Part shown: one piece after another, positions 45,054-59,862 of the stretch
Numbering within the stretch: position 1 is the stretch's first letter
Layout: the number at the start of each line of letters is the position of its first letter
Source of the DNA: Apostichopus japonicus
Lineage: Eukaryota; Echinodermata; Holothuroidea; Aspidochirotida; Stichopodidae
NCBI RefSeq assembly: GCF_037975245.1
Contig: NC_092566.1
Coordinates: 12,231,501-12,295,500 of the forward strand
Reading direction: 5' to 3'
DNA: 64,000 nt
The notes under the pieces: model-generated
The model's database searches: none
Told to the model about the DNA's origin: nothing
The model's input: the letters and a program-made list of their open reading frames with translations, nothing else
Translations under genes and position numbers: made by a program

Positions 45054-48000
45054 TTGAACGGTACCGCACATTCGATTGATCGGTACGGAACATTCGATTG
45101 ATCGGTACCGCACATTCGATTGATCGGTATCACACATTCGATAGATCGATCCTCACATTCGATTGATCGGTACCGCACATTCGATTTAACGATACCAAAC
45201 ATTCGATTGATCGGTACGGAACATTCGATAGATCGGTGCCACACATTCGATTGATCGGTACGGAACATTCGATTGATCGATACCGCACCTTCGATTGGTC
45301 GGTATCGCACATTCGATTTAACGATACCGCACATTCCATTGATCGGTACCACACATTCGATTTATCGATACCGCACATTCGATTGATCGGTATCGCACAT
45401 TCGATTTAACTATACCGCACATTCGATTGATCGGTACCGCACATTCGATTGGTCGGTACCGAACATTCGATTGATCGATACCGCATATTCGATTGATCGA
45501 TACCGCACATTCGATTGATCGGTATCGCACATTCGATAGATCGATACTCACATTCGATTGATCGGTACCGCACATTCGATTTAACGATACCAAACATTCG
45601 ATTGATCGGTACGGAACATTCGATAGATCGGTACCGAACATTCGATTGATCGGTACCGCACACTCGATTGATCGGCAAGGCACATTCGATTGACCGGTAA
45701 CGCACATTCGATTGATCGGTACGGAACATTCGATTGATCGGTACCGAACATTCGATTGATCTTTACCGAACAATCGATTGATCGGTATCGCACTTTCGAT
45801 TGATCGATACCGCATATTTGATTGATCGATACCGCACATTCGATTGATCGGTACGAAACATTCGATTGAACGGTACCGCAGATTCGATTGATTGGTACAG
45901 AACATTCGATTGATCGATACCGCACATTCGATTGATCGATACCGCACATTCGATTGATCGGTATCGCACATTCGATTGATCGATACCGCACATTCGATTC
46001 ATCGGTACCACACATTCGATTGATCGATACCGCACATTCGATTGATCGGTATCGCACATTCGATTTAACGATACCGCACATTCGATTGATCGGTACCGCA
46101 CATTCGATTGGTCGGTACCGAACATTCGATTGATCGATACCGCATATTCGATTGATCGATACCGCACATTCGATTGATCGATACCTCACATTCGATTGAT
46201 CGGTATCGCACATTCGATTTAACGATACCGCACATTCGATTGATCGATACCGCACATTCGATTGATCGGTACGGAACATTCGATTGATCGGAACCGAACA
46301 TTCCATTGATCGATACTCAACATTCCATTGATCGGTACCGCACATTCGATTTAACGATACGACACATTCGATTGATCGGTAGGGAACATTCGATTGAACG
46401 GTACCGCACATTCGATTGATCGGTACCACACATTCGATTGATCGGTACCGCACATTCGATTGATCGGTATCGCACATTCGATAGATCGATACTCACATTC
46501 GATTGATCGGTACCGCACATTCGATTTAACGATACCAAACATTCGATTGATCGGTACGGAACATTCGATTGATCGGAACCGAACATTCCATTGATCGATA
46601 CTCAACATGCGATTGATCTGAGCCGAACATTCCATTGAACGATACTCAACATTCCATTGATCGGTACCGCACATTCGATTTAACGATACCAAACATTCGA
46701 TTGATCGGTACGGAACATTCGATTGAACGGTACCGCACATTCGATTGATTGGTACAGAACATTCGATTGATCGATACCGCACATTCGATTGATCGATACC
46801 GCACATTCGATTGATCGGTATCGCACATTCGATTTAACGATCATTCCATTGATCGATACTCAACATTCCATTGATCGGTACCGCATATTCGATTTAACGA
46901 TACCAAACATTCGATTGATCGGTAGGGAACATTCGATTGAACGGTACCGCACATTCGATTGATCGGTACGGAACATTCGATTGATCGGTACCGCACATTC
47001 GATTGATCGGTATCACACATTCGATAGATCGATCCTCACATTCGATTGATCGGTACCGCACATTCGATTTAACGATACCAAACATTCGATTCATCGGTAC
47101 GGAACATTCGATAGATCGGTACCACACATTCGATTGATCGGTACGGAACATTCGATTGATCGATACCGCACCTTCGATTGATCGGTATCGCACATTCGAT
47201 TTAACGATACCGCACATTCGATTGATCGATACTGCACATTCGATTGATCGATACCGCACATTCGATTGATCGGTATCGCATATTCGATTTAACGATACCG
47301 CACATTCGATTCATCGGTACCACACATTCGATTTATCGATACCGCACATTCGATTGATCGGTATCGCACATTCGATTTAACTATACCGCACATTCGATTG
47401 ATCGGTACCGCACATTCGATTGGTCGGTACCGCACATTCGATTGATCGATACCGCATATTCGATTGATCGATACCGCACATTCGATTGATCGGTATCGCA
47501 CATTCGATAGATCGATACTCACATTCGATTGATCGGTACCGCACATTCGATTTAACGATACCAAACATTCGATTGATCGGTACGGAACATTCGATAGATC
47601 GGTACCGAACATTCGATTGATCGGTACCGCACACTCGATTGATCGGCAAGGCACATTCGATTGACCGGTAACGCACATTCTATAGATCGGTACAGCACAT
47701 TCGATTGATTGGTACTGCACATTCGATTGATCGGTACCGAACAATCGATTAATCGGTATCGCACTTTCGATTGATCGATACCGCATATTTGATTGATCGA
47801 TACCGCACATTCGATTGATCGGTACGGAACATTCGATTGAACGGTACCGCACATTCGATTGATTGGTACAGAACATTCGATTGATCGATACCGCACATTC
47901 GATTGATCGATACCGCACATTCGATTAATCGGTATCGCACATTCGATTGATCGGTACGGAACATTCGATTGAACGGTACCGCACATTCGATTGGTCGGTA

Positions 48001-48628
48001 CCGAACATTCGATTGATCGATACCGCATATTCGATTGATCGGTACGGAACATTCGATTGAACGGTACCGCACATTCGATTGGTCGGTACCGAACATTCGA
48101 TTGATCGATACCGCATATTCGATTGATCGATACCGCACATTCGATTGATCGGTATCGCACATTCGATTTAACGATACCGCACATTCGATTGATCGGTACC
48201 GCACATTCGATTGGTCGGTACCGAACATTCGATTGATCGATACCGCATATTCGATTGATCGATACCGCACATTCGATTGATCGATACCTCACATTCGATT
48301 GATCGGTATCGCACATTCGATTTAACGATACCGCACATTCGATTGATCGGTACCGCACATTCGATTGATCGGTACCGAACATTCGATTGATCGATACCGC
48401 ATATTCGATTGATCGATACCGCACATTCGATTGATCGGTACGGAACATTCGATTGATCGGAACCGAACATTCCATTGATCGATACTCAACATTCCATTGA
48501 TCGGTACCGCACATTCGATTTAACGATACGAAACATTCGATTGATCGGTAGGGAACATTCGATTGAACGGTACCGCACATTCGATTGATCGGTACCACAC
48601 ATTCGATTGATCGGTACCGCACATTCGA

Positions 48629-49440
48629 TGGTATCGCACATTCGATAGATCGATACTCACATTCGATTGATCGGTACCGCACATTCGATTTAACGATACC
48701 AAACATTCGATTGATCGGTACGGAACATTCGATAGATCGGTACCGAGCATTCGATTGATCGGTACCGCACATTCGATTGGTCGGCAAGGCACATTCGATT
48801 GAACGGTAACGCACATTCTATAGATCGGTACCGCACATTCGATTGATTGGTACCGCACATTCGATTGATCGGTACCGAACATTCGAATGATCTTTACCGC
48901 ACAATCGATTGATCGGAACCGCAAATTCGAACTAACGGTACCGCACATTCGATTTAACGATACCAAACATTCCATTGATCGGTACCGCACATTCGATTGA
49001 TCGGTACCGCACATTCGATTGATCGGTACCGCACATTCGATTGATCGGTATCGCACATTCGATAGATCGATACTCACATTCGATTGATCGGTACCGCACA
49101 TTCGATTTAACGATACCAAACATTCGATTGATCGGTACGGAACATTCGATAGATCGGTACCGAGCATTCGATTGATCGGTACCGCACATTCGATTGGTCG
49201 GCAAGGCACATTCGATTGAACGGTAACGCACATTCTATAGATCGGTACCGCACATTCGATTGATTGGTACCGCACATTCGATTGATCGGTACCGAACATT
49301 CGAATGATCTTTACCGCACAATCGATTGATCGGAACCGCACATTCGAACTAACGGTACCGCACATTCGATTTAACGATACCAAACATTCCATTGATCGGT
49401 ACCGCACATTCGATTGATCGGTACCGCACATTCGATTGAT
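48629..49440. repeat. 417-bp HOR pair, first member starting with a 17-bp monomer
   Basis: CGGTATCGCAC begins a unit at 48,629 and again at 49,046, and GGCAAGG follows at 48,783 and 49,200. The unit is 417 bp. Immediately before the first copy the monomer reads CACATTCGATGGTATCGC, five bases shorter than expected; the equivalent place near 53,330 has the full-length monomer. The short monomer looks like a private deletion. Confidence 0.82.
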
Positions 49441-51819
49441 CGGTGTCGCACATTCGATTGATCGATACCGCATATTTGATTGATCGATACTGCACATTCG
49501 ATTGATCGGTACGGAACATGCGATTGATCAGAACCGAACATTCCATTGAACGATACTCAACATTCCATTGATCGGTACCGCACATTCGATTTAACGATAC
49601 CAAACATTCGATTGATCGGTACGGAACATTCGATTGAACGGTACCGCACATTCGATTGATCGATACCGCATATTCGATTGATCGGTACCGCACATTCGAT
49701 TGATCGGTACCGCACATTCGATAGATCGATACTCACATTCAATTGATCGGTACCGCACATTCGATTTAACGATACCAAACATTCGATTGATCGGTACGGA
49801 ACATTCGATAGATCGGTACCGAACATTCGATTGATCGGTACCGCACACTCGATTGATCGGCAAGGCACATTCGATTGACCGGTAACGCACATTCTATAGA
49901 TCGGTACAGCACATTCGATTGATTGGTACTGCACATTCGATTGATCGGTACCGAATATTCGATTGATCTTTACCGAACAATCGATTAATCGGTACCGCAC
50001 ATTCGATAGATCGGTACCGCACATTCGATTTAACGATACCGCGTATTCGATTGATCGGTACCACACATTCGATTGATCGATACCGCACATTCGATTGATC
50101 GGTATCGCACATTCGATTTAACGATCATTCGATTGATCGATACTCAACATTCCATTGATCGGTACCGCATATTCGATTTAACGATACCAAACATTCGATT
50201 GATCGGTAGGGAACATTCGATTGAACGGTACCGCACATTCGATTGATCGGTATCACACATTCGATAGATCGATCCTCACATTCGATTGATCGGTACCGCA
50301 CATTCGATTTAACGATACAAAACATTCGATTCATCGGTACGGAACATTCGATAGATCGGTACCACACATTCGATTGATCGGTACGGAACATTCGATTGAT
50401 CGATACCGCACCTTCGATTGATCGGTATCGCACATTCGATTTAACGATACCGCACATTCGATTGATCGGTACCACACATTCGATTTATCGATACCGCACA
50501 TTCGATTGATCGGTATCGCACATTCGATTTAACGATACCGCACATTCGATTGATCTTTACCGCACATTCGATTGGTCGGTACCGAACATTCGATTGATCG
50601 ATACCGCATATTCGATTGATCGATACCGCACATTCGATTGATCGGTATCGCACATTCGATAGATCGATACTCACATTCGATTGATCGGTACCGCACATTC
50701 GATTTAACGATACCAAACATTCGATTGATCGGTACGGAACATTCGATAGATCGGTACCGAACATTCGATTGATCGGTACCGCACACTCGATTGATCGGCA
50801 AGGCACATTCGATTGACCGGTAACGCACATTCTATAGATCGGTACAGCACATTCGATTGATTGGTACTGCACATTCGATTGATCGGTACCGAACATTCGA
50901 TTGATCTTTACCGAACAATCGATTGATCGGTATCGCACTTTCGATTGATCGATACCGCATATTTGATTAATCGATACCGCACATTCGATTGATCGGTACG
51001 GAACATTCGATTGAACGGTACCGCACATTCGATTGATTGGTACAGAACATTCGATTGATCGATACCGCACATTCGATTGATCGATACCGCACATTCGATT
51101 GATCGGTATCGCACATTCGATTGATCGATACCGCACATTCGATTCATCGGTACCACACATTCGATTGATCGATACCGCACATTCGATTGATCGGTATCGC
51201 ACATTCGATTTAACGATACCGCACATTCGATTGATCGGTACCGCACATTCGATTGGTCGGTACCGAACATTCGATTGATCGATACCGCATATTCGATTGA
51301 TCGATACCGCACATTCGATTGATCGATACCTCACATTCGATTGATCGGTATCGCACATTCGATTTAACGATACCGCACATTCGATTGATCGGTACCGCAC
51401 ATTCGATTGATCGGTACCGAACATTCGATTGATCGATACCGCATATTCGATTGATCGATACCGCACATTCGATTGATCGGTACGGAACATTCGATTGATC
51501 GGAACCGAACATTCGATAGATCGATACTCAACATTCCATTGATCGGTACCGCACATTCGATTTAACGATACGACACATTCGATTGATCGGTAGGGAACAT
51601 TCGATTGAACGGTACCGCACATTCGATTGATCGGTACCACACATTCGATTGATCGGTACCGCACATTCGATTGATCGGTATCGCACATTCGATTGATCGA
51701 TACTCACATTCGATTGATCGGTACCGCACATTCGATTTAACGATACCAAACATTCGATTGATCGGTACGGAACATTCGATTGATCGGAACCGAACATTCC
51801 ATTGATCGATACTCAACAT

Positions 51820-52619
51820 GCGATTGATCGGAACCGAACATTCCATTGAACGATACTCAACATTCCATTGATCGGTACCGCACATTCGATTTAACGATAC
51901 CAAACATTCGATTGATCGGTACGGAACATTCGATTGAACGGTACCGCACATTCGATTGATTGGTACAGAACATTCGATTGATCGATACCGCACATTCGAT
52001 TGATCGATACCGCACATTCGATTGATCGGTATCGCACATTCGATTTAACGATCATTCCATTGATCGATACTCAACATTCCATTGATCGGTACCGCATATT
52101 CGATTTAACGATACCAAACATTCGATTGATCGGTAGGGAACATTCGATTGAACGGTACCGCACATTCGATTGATCGGTACGGAACATTCGATTGATCGAT
52201 ACTCAACATGCGATTGATCGGAACCGAACATTCCATTGAACGATACTCAACATTCCATTGATCGGTACCGCACATTCGATTTAACGATACCAAACATTCG
52301 ATTGATCGGTACGGAACATTCGATTGAACGGTACCGCACATTCGATTGATTGGTACAGAACATTCGATTGATCGATACCGCACATTCGATTGATCGATAC
52401 CGCACATTCGATTGATCGGTATCGCACATTCGATTTAACGATCATTCCATTGATCGATACTCAACATTCCATTGATCGGTACCGCATATTCGATTTAACG
52501 ATACCAAACATTCGATTGATCGGTAGGGAACATTCGATTGAACGGTACCGCACATTCGATTGATCGGTACCACACATTCGATTGATCGGTACCGCACATT
52601 CGATTGATCGATACCGCAC
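51820..52619. repeat. 390-bp tandem pair ending in 16-bp monomers (copy A)
   Basis: TTCCATTGAACGATACTCAAC begins at 51,841 and 52,231, a step of 390 bp, or 17 full monomers plus one 16-bp monomer. Each unit ends with TTTAACGATCATTCC, then the TTCCATTGATCGG, CGCATATTCG and GGTAGGGAAC run. The pair is copied intact at 56.2 to 57.0 kb (offset 4,399 bp), so this doubling predates the super-unit duplication. Confidence 0.87.
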
Positions 52620-53334
52620 ATTCGATTAATCGGTATCGCACATTCGATTGATCGATACCGCACATTCGATTCATCGGTACCACACATTCGATTGATCGAT
52701 ACCGCACATTCGATTGATCGGTATCGCACATTCGATTTAACGATACCGCACATTCGATTGATCGGCAAGGCACATTCGATTGGTCGGTACCGAACATTCG
52801 ATTGATCGATACCGCATATTCGATTGATCGATACCGCACATTCGATTGATCGGTATCGCACATTCGATTTAACGATACCGCACATTCGATTGATCGGTAC
52901 CGCACATTCGATTGGTCGGTACCGAACATTCGATTGATCGATACCGCATATTCGATTGATCGATACCGCACATTCGATTGATCGATACCTCACATTCGAT
53001 TGATCGGTATCGCACATTCGATTTAACGATACCGCACATTCGATTGATCGGTACCGCACATTCGATTGATCGGTACCGAACATTCGATTGATCGATACCG
53101 CATATTCGATTGATCGATACCGCACATTCGATTGATCGGTACGGAACATTCGATTGATCGGAACCGAACATTCCATTGATCGATACTCAACATTCCATTG
53201 ATCGGTACCGCACATTCGATTTAACGATACGAAACATTCCATTGATCGGTAGGGAACATTCGATTGAACGGTACCGCACATTCGATTGATCGGTACCACA
53301 CATTCGATTGATCGGTACCGCACATTCGATTGAT

Positions 53335-54146
53335 CGGTATCGCACATTCGATAGATCGATACTCACATTCGATTGATCGGTACCGCACATTCGATTTAAC
53401 GATACCAAACATTCGATTGATCGGTACGGAACATTCGATAGATCGGTACCGAGCATTCGATTGATCGGTACCGCACATTCGATTGGTCGGCAAGGCACAT
53501 TCGATTGAACGGTAACGCACATTCTATAGATCGGTACCGCACATTCGATTGATTGGTACCGCACATTCGATTGATCGGTACCGAACATTCGAATGATCTT
53601 TACCGCACAATCGATTGATCGGAACCGCACATTCGAACTAACGGTACCGCACATTCGATTTAACGATACCAAACATTCCATTGATCGGTACCGCACATTC
53701 GATTGATCGGTACCGCACATTCGATTGATCGGTACCGCACATTCGATTGATCGGTATCGCACATTCGATAGATCGATACTCACATTCGATTGATCGGTAC
53801 CGCACATTCGATTTAACGATACCAAACATTCGATTGATCGGTACGGAACATTCGATAGATCGGTACCGAGCATTCGATTGATCGGTACCGCACATTCGAT
53901 TGGTCGGCAAGGCACATTCGATTGAACGGTAACGCACATTCTATAGATCGGTACCGCACATTCGATTGATTGGTACCGCACATTCGATTGATCGGTACCG
54001 AACATTCGAATGATCTTTACCGCACAATCGATTGATCGGAACCGCACATTCGAACTAACGGTACCGCACATTCGATTTAACGATACCAAACATTCCATTG
54101 ATCGGTACCGCACATTCGATTGATCGGTACCGCACATTCGATTGAT
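53335..54146. repeat. 417-bp HOR, tandem copies in super-unit A
   Basis: CGGTATCGCAC followed by the 21-bp GATACTCAC monomer occurs at 53,335 and 53,752, with CGAGCATTCG and GGCAAGG (53,489 and 53,906) in each unit. A following partial unit diverges at CGGTGTCGCAC (54,147). The 417-bp length is 19 monomers, one of them a 21-mer. Confidence 0.87.
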
Positions 54147-56219
54147 CGGTGTCGCACATTCGATTGATCGATACCGCATATTTGATTGATCGATACTGCA
54201 CATTCGATTGATCGGTACGGAACATGCGATTGATCAGAACCGAACATTCCATTGAACGATACTCAACATTCCATTGATCGGTACCGCACATTCGATTTAA
54301 CGATACCAAACATTCGATTGATCGGTACGGAACATTCGATTGAACGGTACCGCACATTCGATTGATTGGTACAGAACATTCGATTGATCGATACCGCACA
54401 TTCGATTGATCGATACCGCACATTCGATAGATCGGTACCGCACATTCGATTTAACGATACCGCGCATTCGATTCATCGGTACCACACATTCGATTGATCG
54501 ATACCGCACATTCGATTGATCGGTATCGCACATTCGATTTAACGATCATTCGATTGATCGATACTCAACATTCCATTGATCGGTACCGCATATTCGATTT
54601 AACGATACCAAACATTCGATTGATCGGTAGGGAACATTCGATTGAACGGTTCCGCACATTCGATTGATCGGTATCACACATTCGATAGATCGATCCTCAC
54701 ATTCGATTGATCGGTACCGCACATTCGATTTAACGATACAAAACATTCGATTCATCGGTACGGAACATTCGATAGATCGGTACCACACATTCGATTGATC
54801 GGTACGGAACATTCGATTGATCGATACCGCACCTTCGATTGATCGGTATCGCACATTCGATTTAACGATACCGCACATTCGATTGATCGGTACCACACAT
54901 TCGATTTATCGATACCGCACATTCGATTGATCGGTATCGCACATTCGATTTAACTATACCGCACATTCGATTGATCGGTACCGCACATTCGATTGGTCGG
55001 TACCGAACATTCGATTGATCGATACCGCATATTCGATTGATCGATACCGCACATTCGATTGATCGGTATCGCACATTCGATAGATCGATACTCACATTCG
55101 ATTGATCGGTACCGCACATTCGATTTAACGATACCAAACATTCGATTGATCGGTACGGAACATTCGATAGATCGGTACCGAACATTCGATTGATCGGTAC
55201 CGCACACTCGATTGATCGGCAAGGCACATTCGATTGACCGGTAACGCACATTCTATAGATCGGTACAGCACATTCGATTGATTGGTACTGCACATTCGAT
55301 TGATCGGTACCGAACATTCGATTGATCTTTACCGAACAATCGATTGATCGGTATCGCACTTTCGATTGATCGATACCGCATATTTGATTAATCGATACCG
55401 CACATTCGATTGATCGGTACGGAACATTCGATTGAACGGTACCGCACATTCGATTGATTGGTACAGAACATTCGATTGATCGATACCGCACATTCGATTG
55501 ATCGATACCGCACATTCGATTGATCGGTATCGCACATTCGATTGATCGATACCGCACATTCGATTCATCGGTACCACACATTCGATTGATCGATACCGCA
55601 CATTCGATTGATCGGTATCGCACATTCGATTTAACGATACCGCACATTCGATTGATCGGTACCGCACATTCGATTGGTCGGTACCGAACATTCGATTGAT
55701 CGATACCGCATATTCGATTGATCGATACCGCACATTCGATTGATCGATACCTCACATTCGATTGATCGGTATCGCACATTCGATTTAACGATACCGCACA
55801 TTCGATTGATCGGTACCGCACATTCGATTGATCGGTACCGAACATTCGATTGATCGATACCGCATATTCGATTGATCGATACCGCACATTCGATTGATCG
55901 GTACGGAACATTCGATTGATCGGAACCGAACATTCCATTGATCGGTACCGCACATTCGATTTAACGATACGACACATTCGATTGATCGGTAGGGAACATT
56001 CGATTGAACGGTACCGCACATTCGATTGATCGGTACCACACATTCGATTGATCGGTACCGCACATTCGATTGATCGGTATCGCACATTCGATTGATCGAT
56101 ACTCACATTCGATTGATCGGTACCGCACATTCGATTTAACGATACCAAACATTCGATTGATCGGTACGGAACATTCGATTGATCGGAACCGAACATTCCA
56201 TTGATCGATACTCAACATG

Positions 56220-57018
56220 CGATTGATCGGAACCGAACATTCCATTGAACGATACTCAACATTCCATTGATCGGTACCGCACATTCGATTTAACGATACC
56301 AAACATTCGATTGATCGGTACGGAACATTCGATTGAACGGTACCGCACATTCGATTGATTGGTACAGAACATTCGATTGATCGATACCGCACATTCGATT
56401 GATCGATACCGCACATTCGATTGATCGGTATCGCACATTCGATTTAACGATCATTCCATTGATCGATACTCAACATTCCATTGATCGGTACCGCATATTC
56501 GATTTAACGATACCAAACATTCGATTGATCGGTAGGGAACATTCGATTGAACGGTACCGCACATTCGATTGATCGGTACGGAACATTCGATTGATCGATA
56601 CTCAACATGCGATTGATCGGAACCGAACATTCCATTGAACGATACTCAACATTCCATTGATCGGTACCGCACATTCGATTTAACGATACCAAACATTCGA
56701 TTGATCGGTACGGAACATTCGATTGAACGGTACCGCACATTCGATTGATTGGTACAGAACATTCGATTGATCGATACCGCACATTCGATTGATCGATACC
56801 GCACATTCGATTGATCGGTATCGCACATTCGATTTAACGATCATTCCATTGATCGATACTCAACATTCCATTGATCGGTACCGCATATTCGATTTAACGA
56901 TACCAAACATTCGATTGATCGGTAGGGAACATTCGATTGAACGGTACCGCACATTCGATTGATCGGTACCACACATTCGATTGATCGGTACCGCACATTC
57001 GATTGATCGGTATCACAC
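56220..57018. repeat. 390-bp tandem pair (copy B)
   Basis: Counterpart of the 51.8 to 52.6 kb pair at an offset of 4,399 bp. Units end at TTTAACGATCATTCC near 56,450 and 56,840. After the second unit copy B enters the 1,032-bp stretch not found at the equivalent place in copy A. Confidence 0.85.
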
Positions 57019-58765
57019 ATTCGATAGATCGATCCTCACATTCGATTGATCGGTACCGCACATTCGATTTAACGATACCAAACATTCGATTCATCGGTAC
57101 GGAACATTCGATAGATCGGTACCACACATTCGAATGATCGGTACGGAACATTCGATTGATCGATACCGCACCTTCGATTGATCGGTATCGCACATTCGAT
57201 TTAACGATACCGCACATTCGATTGATCGATACTGCACATTCGATTGATCGATACCGCACATTCGATTGATCGGTATCGCACATTCGATTTAACGATACCG
57301 CACATTCGATTCATCGGTACCACACATTCGATTTATCGATACCGCACATTCGATTGATCGGTATCGCACATTCGATTTAACTATACCGCACATTCGATTG
57401 ATCGGTACCGCACATTCGATTGGTCGGTACCGCACATTCGATTGATCGGTACGGAACATTCGATTGATCGGTACCGCACATTCGATTTAACGATACCAAA
57501 CATTCGATTGATCGGTACGGAACATTCGATTGAACGGTACCGAACATTCGATTGATCGATACCGCATATTCGATTGATCGATACCGCACATTCGATTGAT
57601 CGGTATCGCACATTCGATAGATCGATACTCACATTCGATTGATCGGTACCGCACATTCGATTTAACGATACCAAACATTCGATTGATCGGTACGGAACAT
57701 TCGATAGATCGGTACCGAACATTCGATTGATCGGTACCGCACACTCGATTGATCGGCAAGGCACATTCGATTGACCGGTAACGCACATTCTATAGATCGG
57801 TACAGCACATTCGATTGATTGGTACTGCACATTCGATTGATCGGTACCGAATATTCGATTGATCTTTACCGAACAATCGATTAATCGGTATCGCACTTTC
57901 GATTGATCGATACCGCATATTTGATTGATCGATACCGCACATTCGATTGATCGGTACGGAACATTCGATTGAACGGTACCGCACATTCGATTGATTGGTA
58001 CAGAACATTCGATTGATCGATACCGCACATTCGATTGATCGATACCGCACATTCGATTAATCGGTATCGCACATTCGATTGATCGATACCGCACATTCGA
58101 TTCATCGGTACCACACATTCGATTGATCGATACCGCACATTCGATTGATCGGTATCGCACATTCGATTTAACGATACCGCACATTCGATTGATCGGCAAG
58201 TCACATTCGATTGGTCGGTACCGAACATTCGATTGATCGATACCGCATATTCGATTGATCGATACCGCACATTCGATTGATCGGTATCGCACATTCGATT
58301 TAACGATACCGCACATTCGATTGATCGGTACCGCACATTCGATTGGTCGGTACCGAACATTCGATTGATCGATACCGCATATTCGATTGATCGATACCGC
58401 ACATTCGATTGATCGATACCTCACATTCGATTGATCGGTATCGCACATTCGATTTAACGATACCGCACATTCGATTGATCGGTACCGCACATTCGATTGA
58501 TCGGTACCGAACATTCGATTGATCGATACCGCATATTCGATTGATCGATACCGCACATTCGATTGATCGGTACGGAACATTCGATTGATCGGAACCGAAC
58601 ATTCCATTGATCGATACTCAACATTCCATTGATCGGTACCGCACATTCGATTTAACGATACGAAACATTCGATTGATCGGTAGGGAACATTCGATTGAAC
58701 GGTACCGCACATTCGATTGATCGGTACCACACATTCGATTGATCGGTACCGCACATTCGATTGAT

Positions 58766-59862
58766 CGGTATCGCACATTCGATAGATCGATACTCACATT
58801 CGATTGATCGGTACCGCACATTCGATTTAACGATACCAAACATTCGATTGATCGGTACGGAACATTCGATAGATCGGTACCGAGCATTCGATTGATCGGT
58901 ACCGCACATTCGATTGGTCGGCAAGGCACATTCGATTGAACGGTAACGCACATTCTATAGATCGGTACCGCACATTCGATTGATTGGTACCGCACATTCG
59001 ATTGATCGGTACCGAACATTCGAATGATCTTTACCGCACAATCGATTGATCGGAACCGCACATTCGAACTAACGGTACCGCACATTCGATTTAACGATAC
59101 CAAACATTCCATTGATCGGTACCGCACATTCGATTGATCGGTACCGCAAATTCGATTGATCGGTACCGCACATTCGATTGATCGGTATCGCACATTCGAT
59201 AGATCGATACTCACATTCGATTGATCGGTACCGCACATTCGATTTAACGATACCAAACATTCGATTGATCGGTACGGAACATTCGATAGATCGGTACCGA
59301 GCATTCGATTGATCGGTACCGCACATTCGATTGATCGGAACCGCACATTCGAACTAACGGTACCGCACATTCGATTTAACGATACCAAACATTCCATTAA
59401 TCGGTACCGCACATTCGATTGATCGGTACCGCACATTCGATTGATCGGTACCGCACATTCGATTGATCGGTATCGCACATTCGATAGATCGATACTCACA
59501 TTCGATTGATCGGTACCGCACATTCGATTTAACGATACCAAACATTCGATTGATCGGTACGGAACATTCGATAGATCGGTACCGAGCATTCGATTGATCG
59601 GTACCGCACATTCGATTGGTCGGCAAGGCACATTCGATTGAACGGTAACGCACATTCTATAGATCGGTACCGCACATTCGATTGATTGGTACCGCACATT
59701 CGATTGATCGGTACCGAACATTCGAATGATCTTTACCGCACAATCGATTGATCGGAACCGCACATTCGAACTAACGGTACCGCACATTCGATTTAACGAT
59801 ACCAAACATTCCATTGATCGGTACCGCACATTCGATTGATCGGTACCGCACATTCGATTGAT
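58766..59862. repeat. 417-bp HOR, three copies with the middle one truncated to 285 bp
   Basis: CGGTATCGCAC starts units at 58,766, 59,183 and 59,468. The first step is 417 bp; the second is 285 bp, exactly six monomers fewer. The middle unit goes from CGAGCATTCGATTGATCGG directly to GATCGGAACCGC and lacks the GGCAAGG marker, which is present at 58,920 and 59,622. Copy A at 53.3 kb has no such middle unit. Confidence 0.87.

Larger units (their letters stand above)
50126..54546. repeat. 4,421-bp super-unit, copy A
   Basis: Begins at the GATCATTCG junction (50,126) and ends at the next identical junction (54,547). It contains the GATCCTCAC marker, GGCAAGG at 50,797, 52,764, 53,489 and 53,906, the doubled 390-bp unit near 51.8 to 52.6 kb and the 417-bp unit near 53.3 to 54.1 kb. 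Its first 1.4 kb aligns with copy B at 4,421 bp, after which copy B lacks one monomer and the offset becomes 4,399 bp. Copy A has GATCTTTACC near 50,553 where copy B has GATCGGTACC. Confidence 0.85.

Noticed and set aside
54862-56196. Long minus-strand open frames (for example 444 codons here, 554 at 28.9 to 30.6 kb, 465 at 57.4 to 58.8 kb) as repeat-protein genes
   Set aside because: All three minus frames are open because the monomer lacks stops, frames overlap each other throughout, the peptide is the same rotation of the monomer everywhere, indels that break frame are tolerated and propagated, and there is no start context, promoter, intron pattern or domain.
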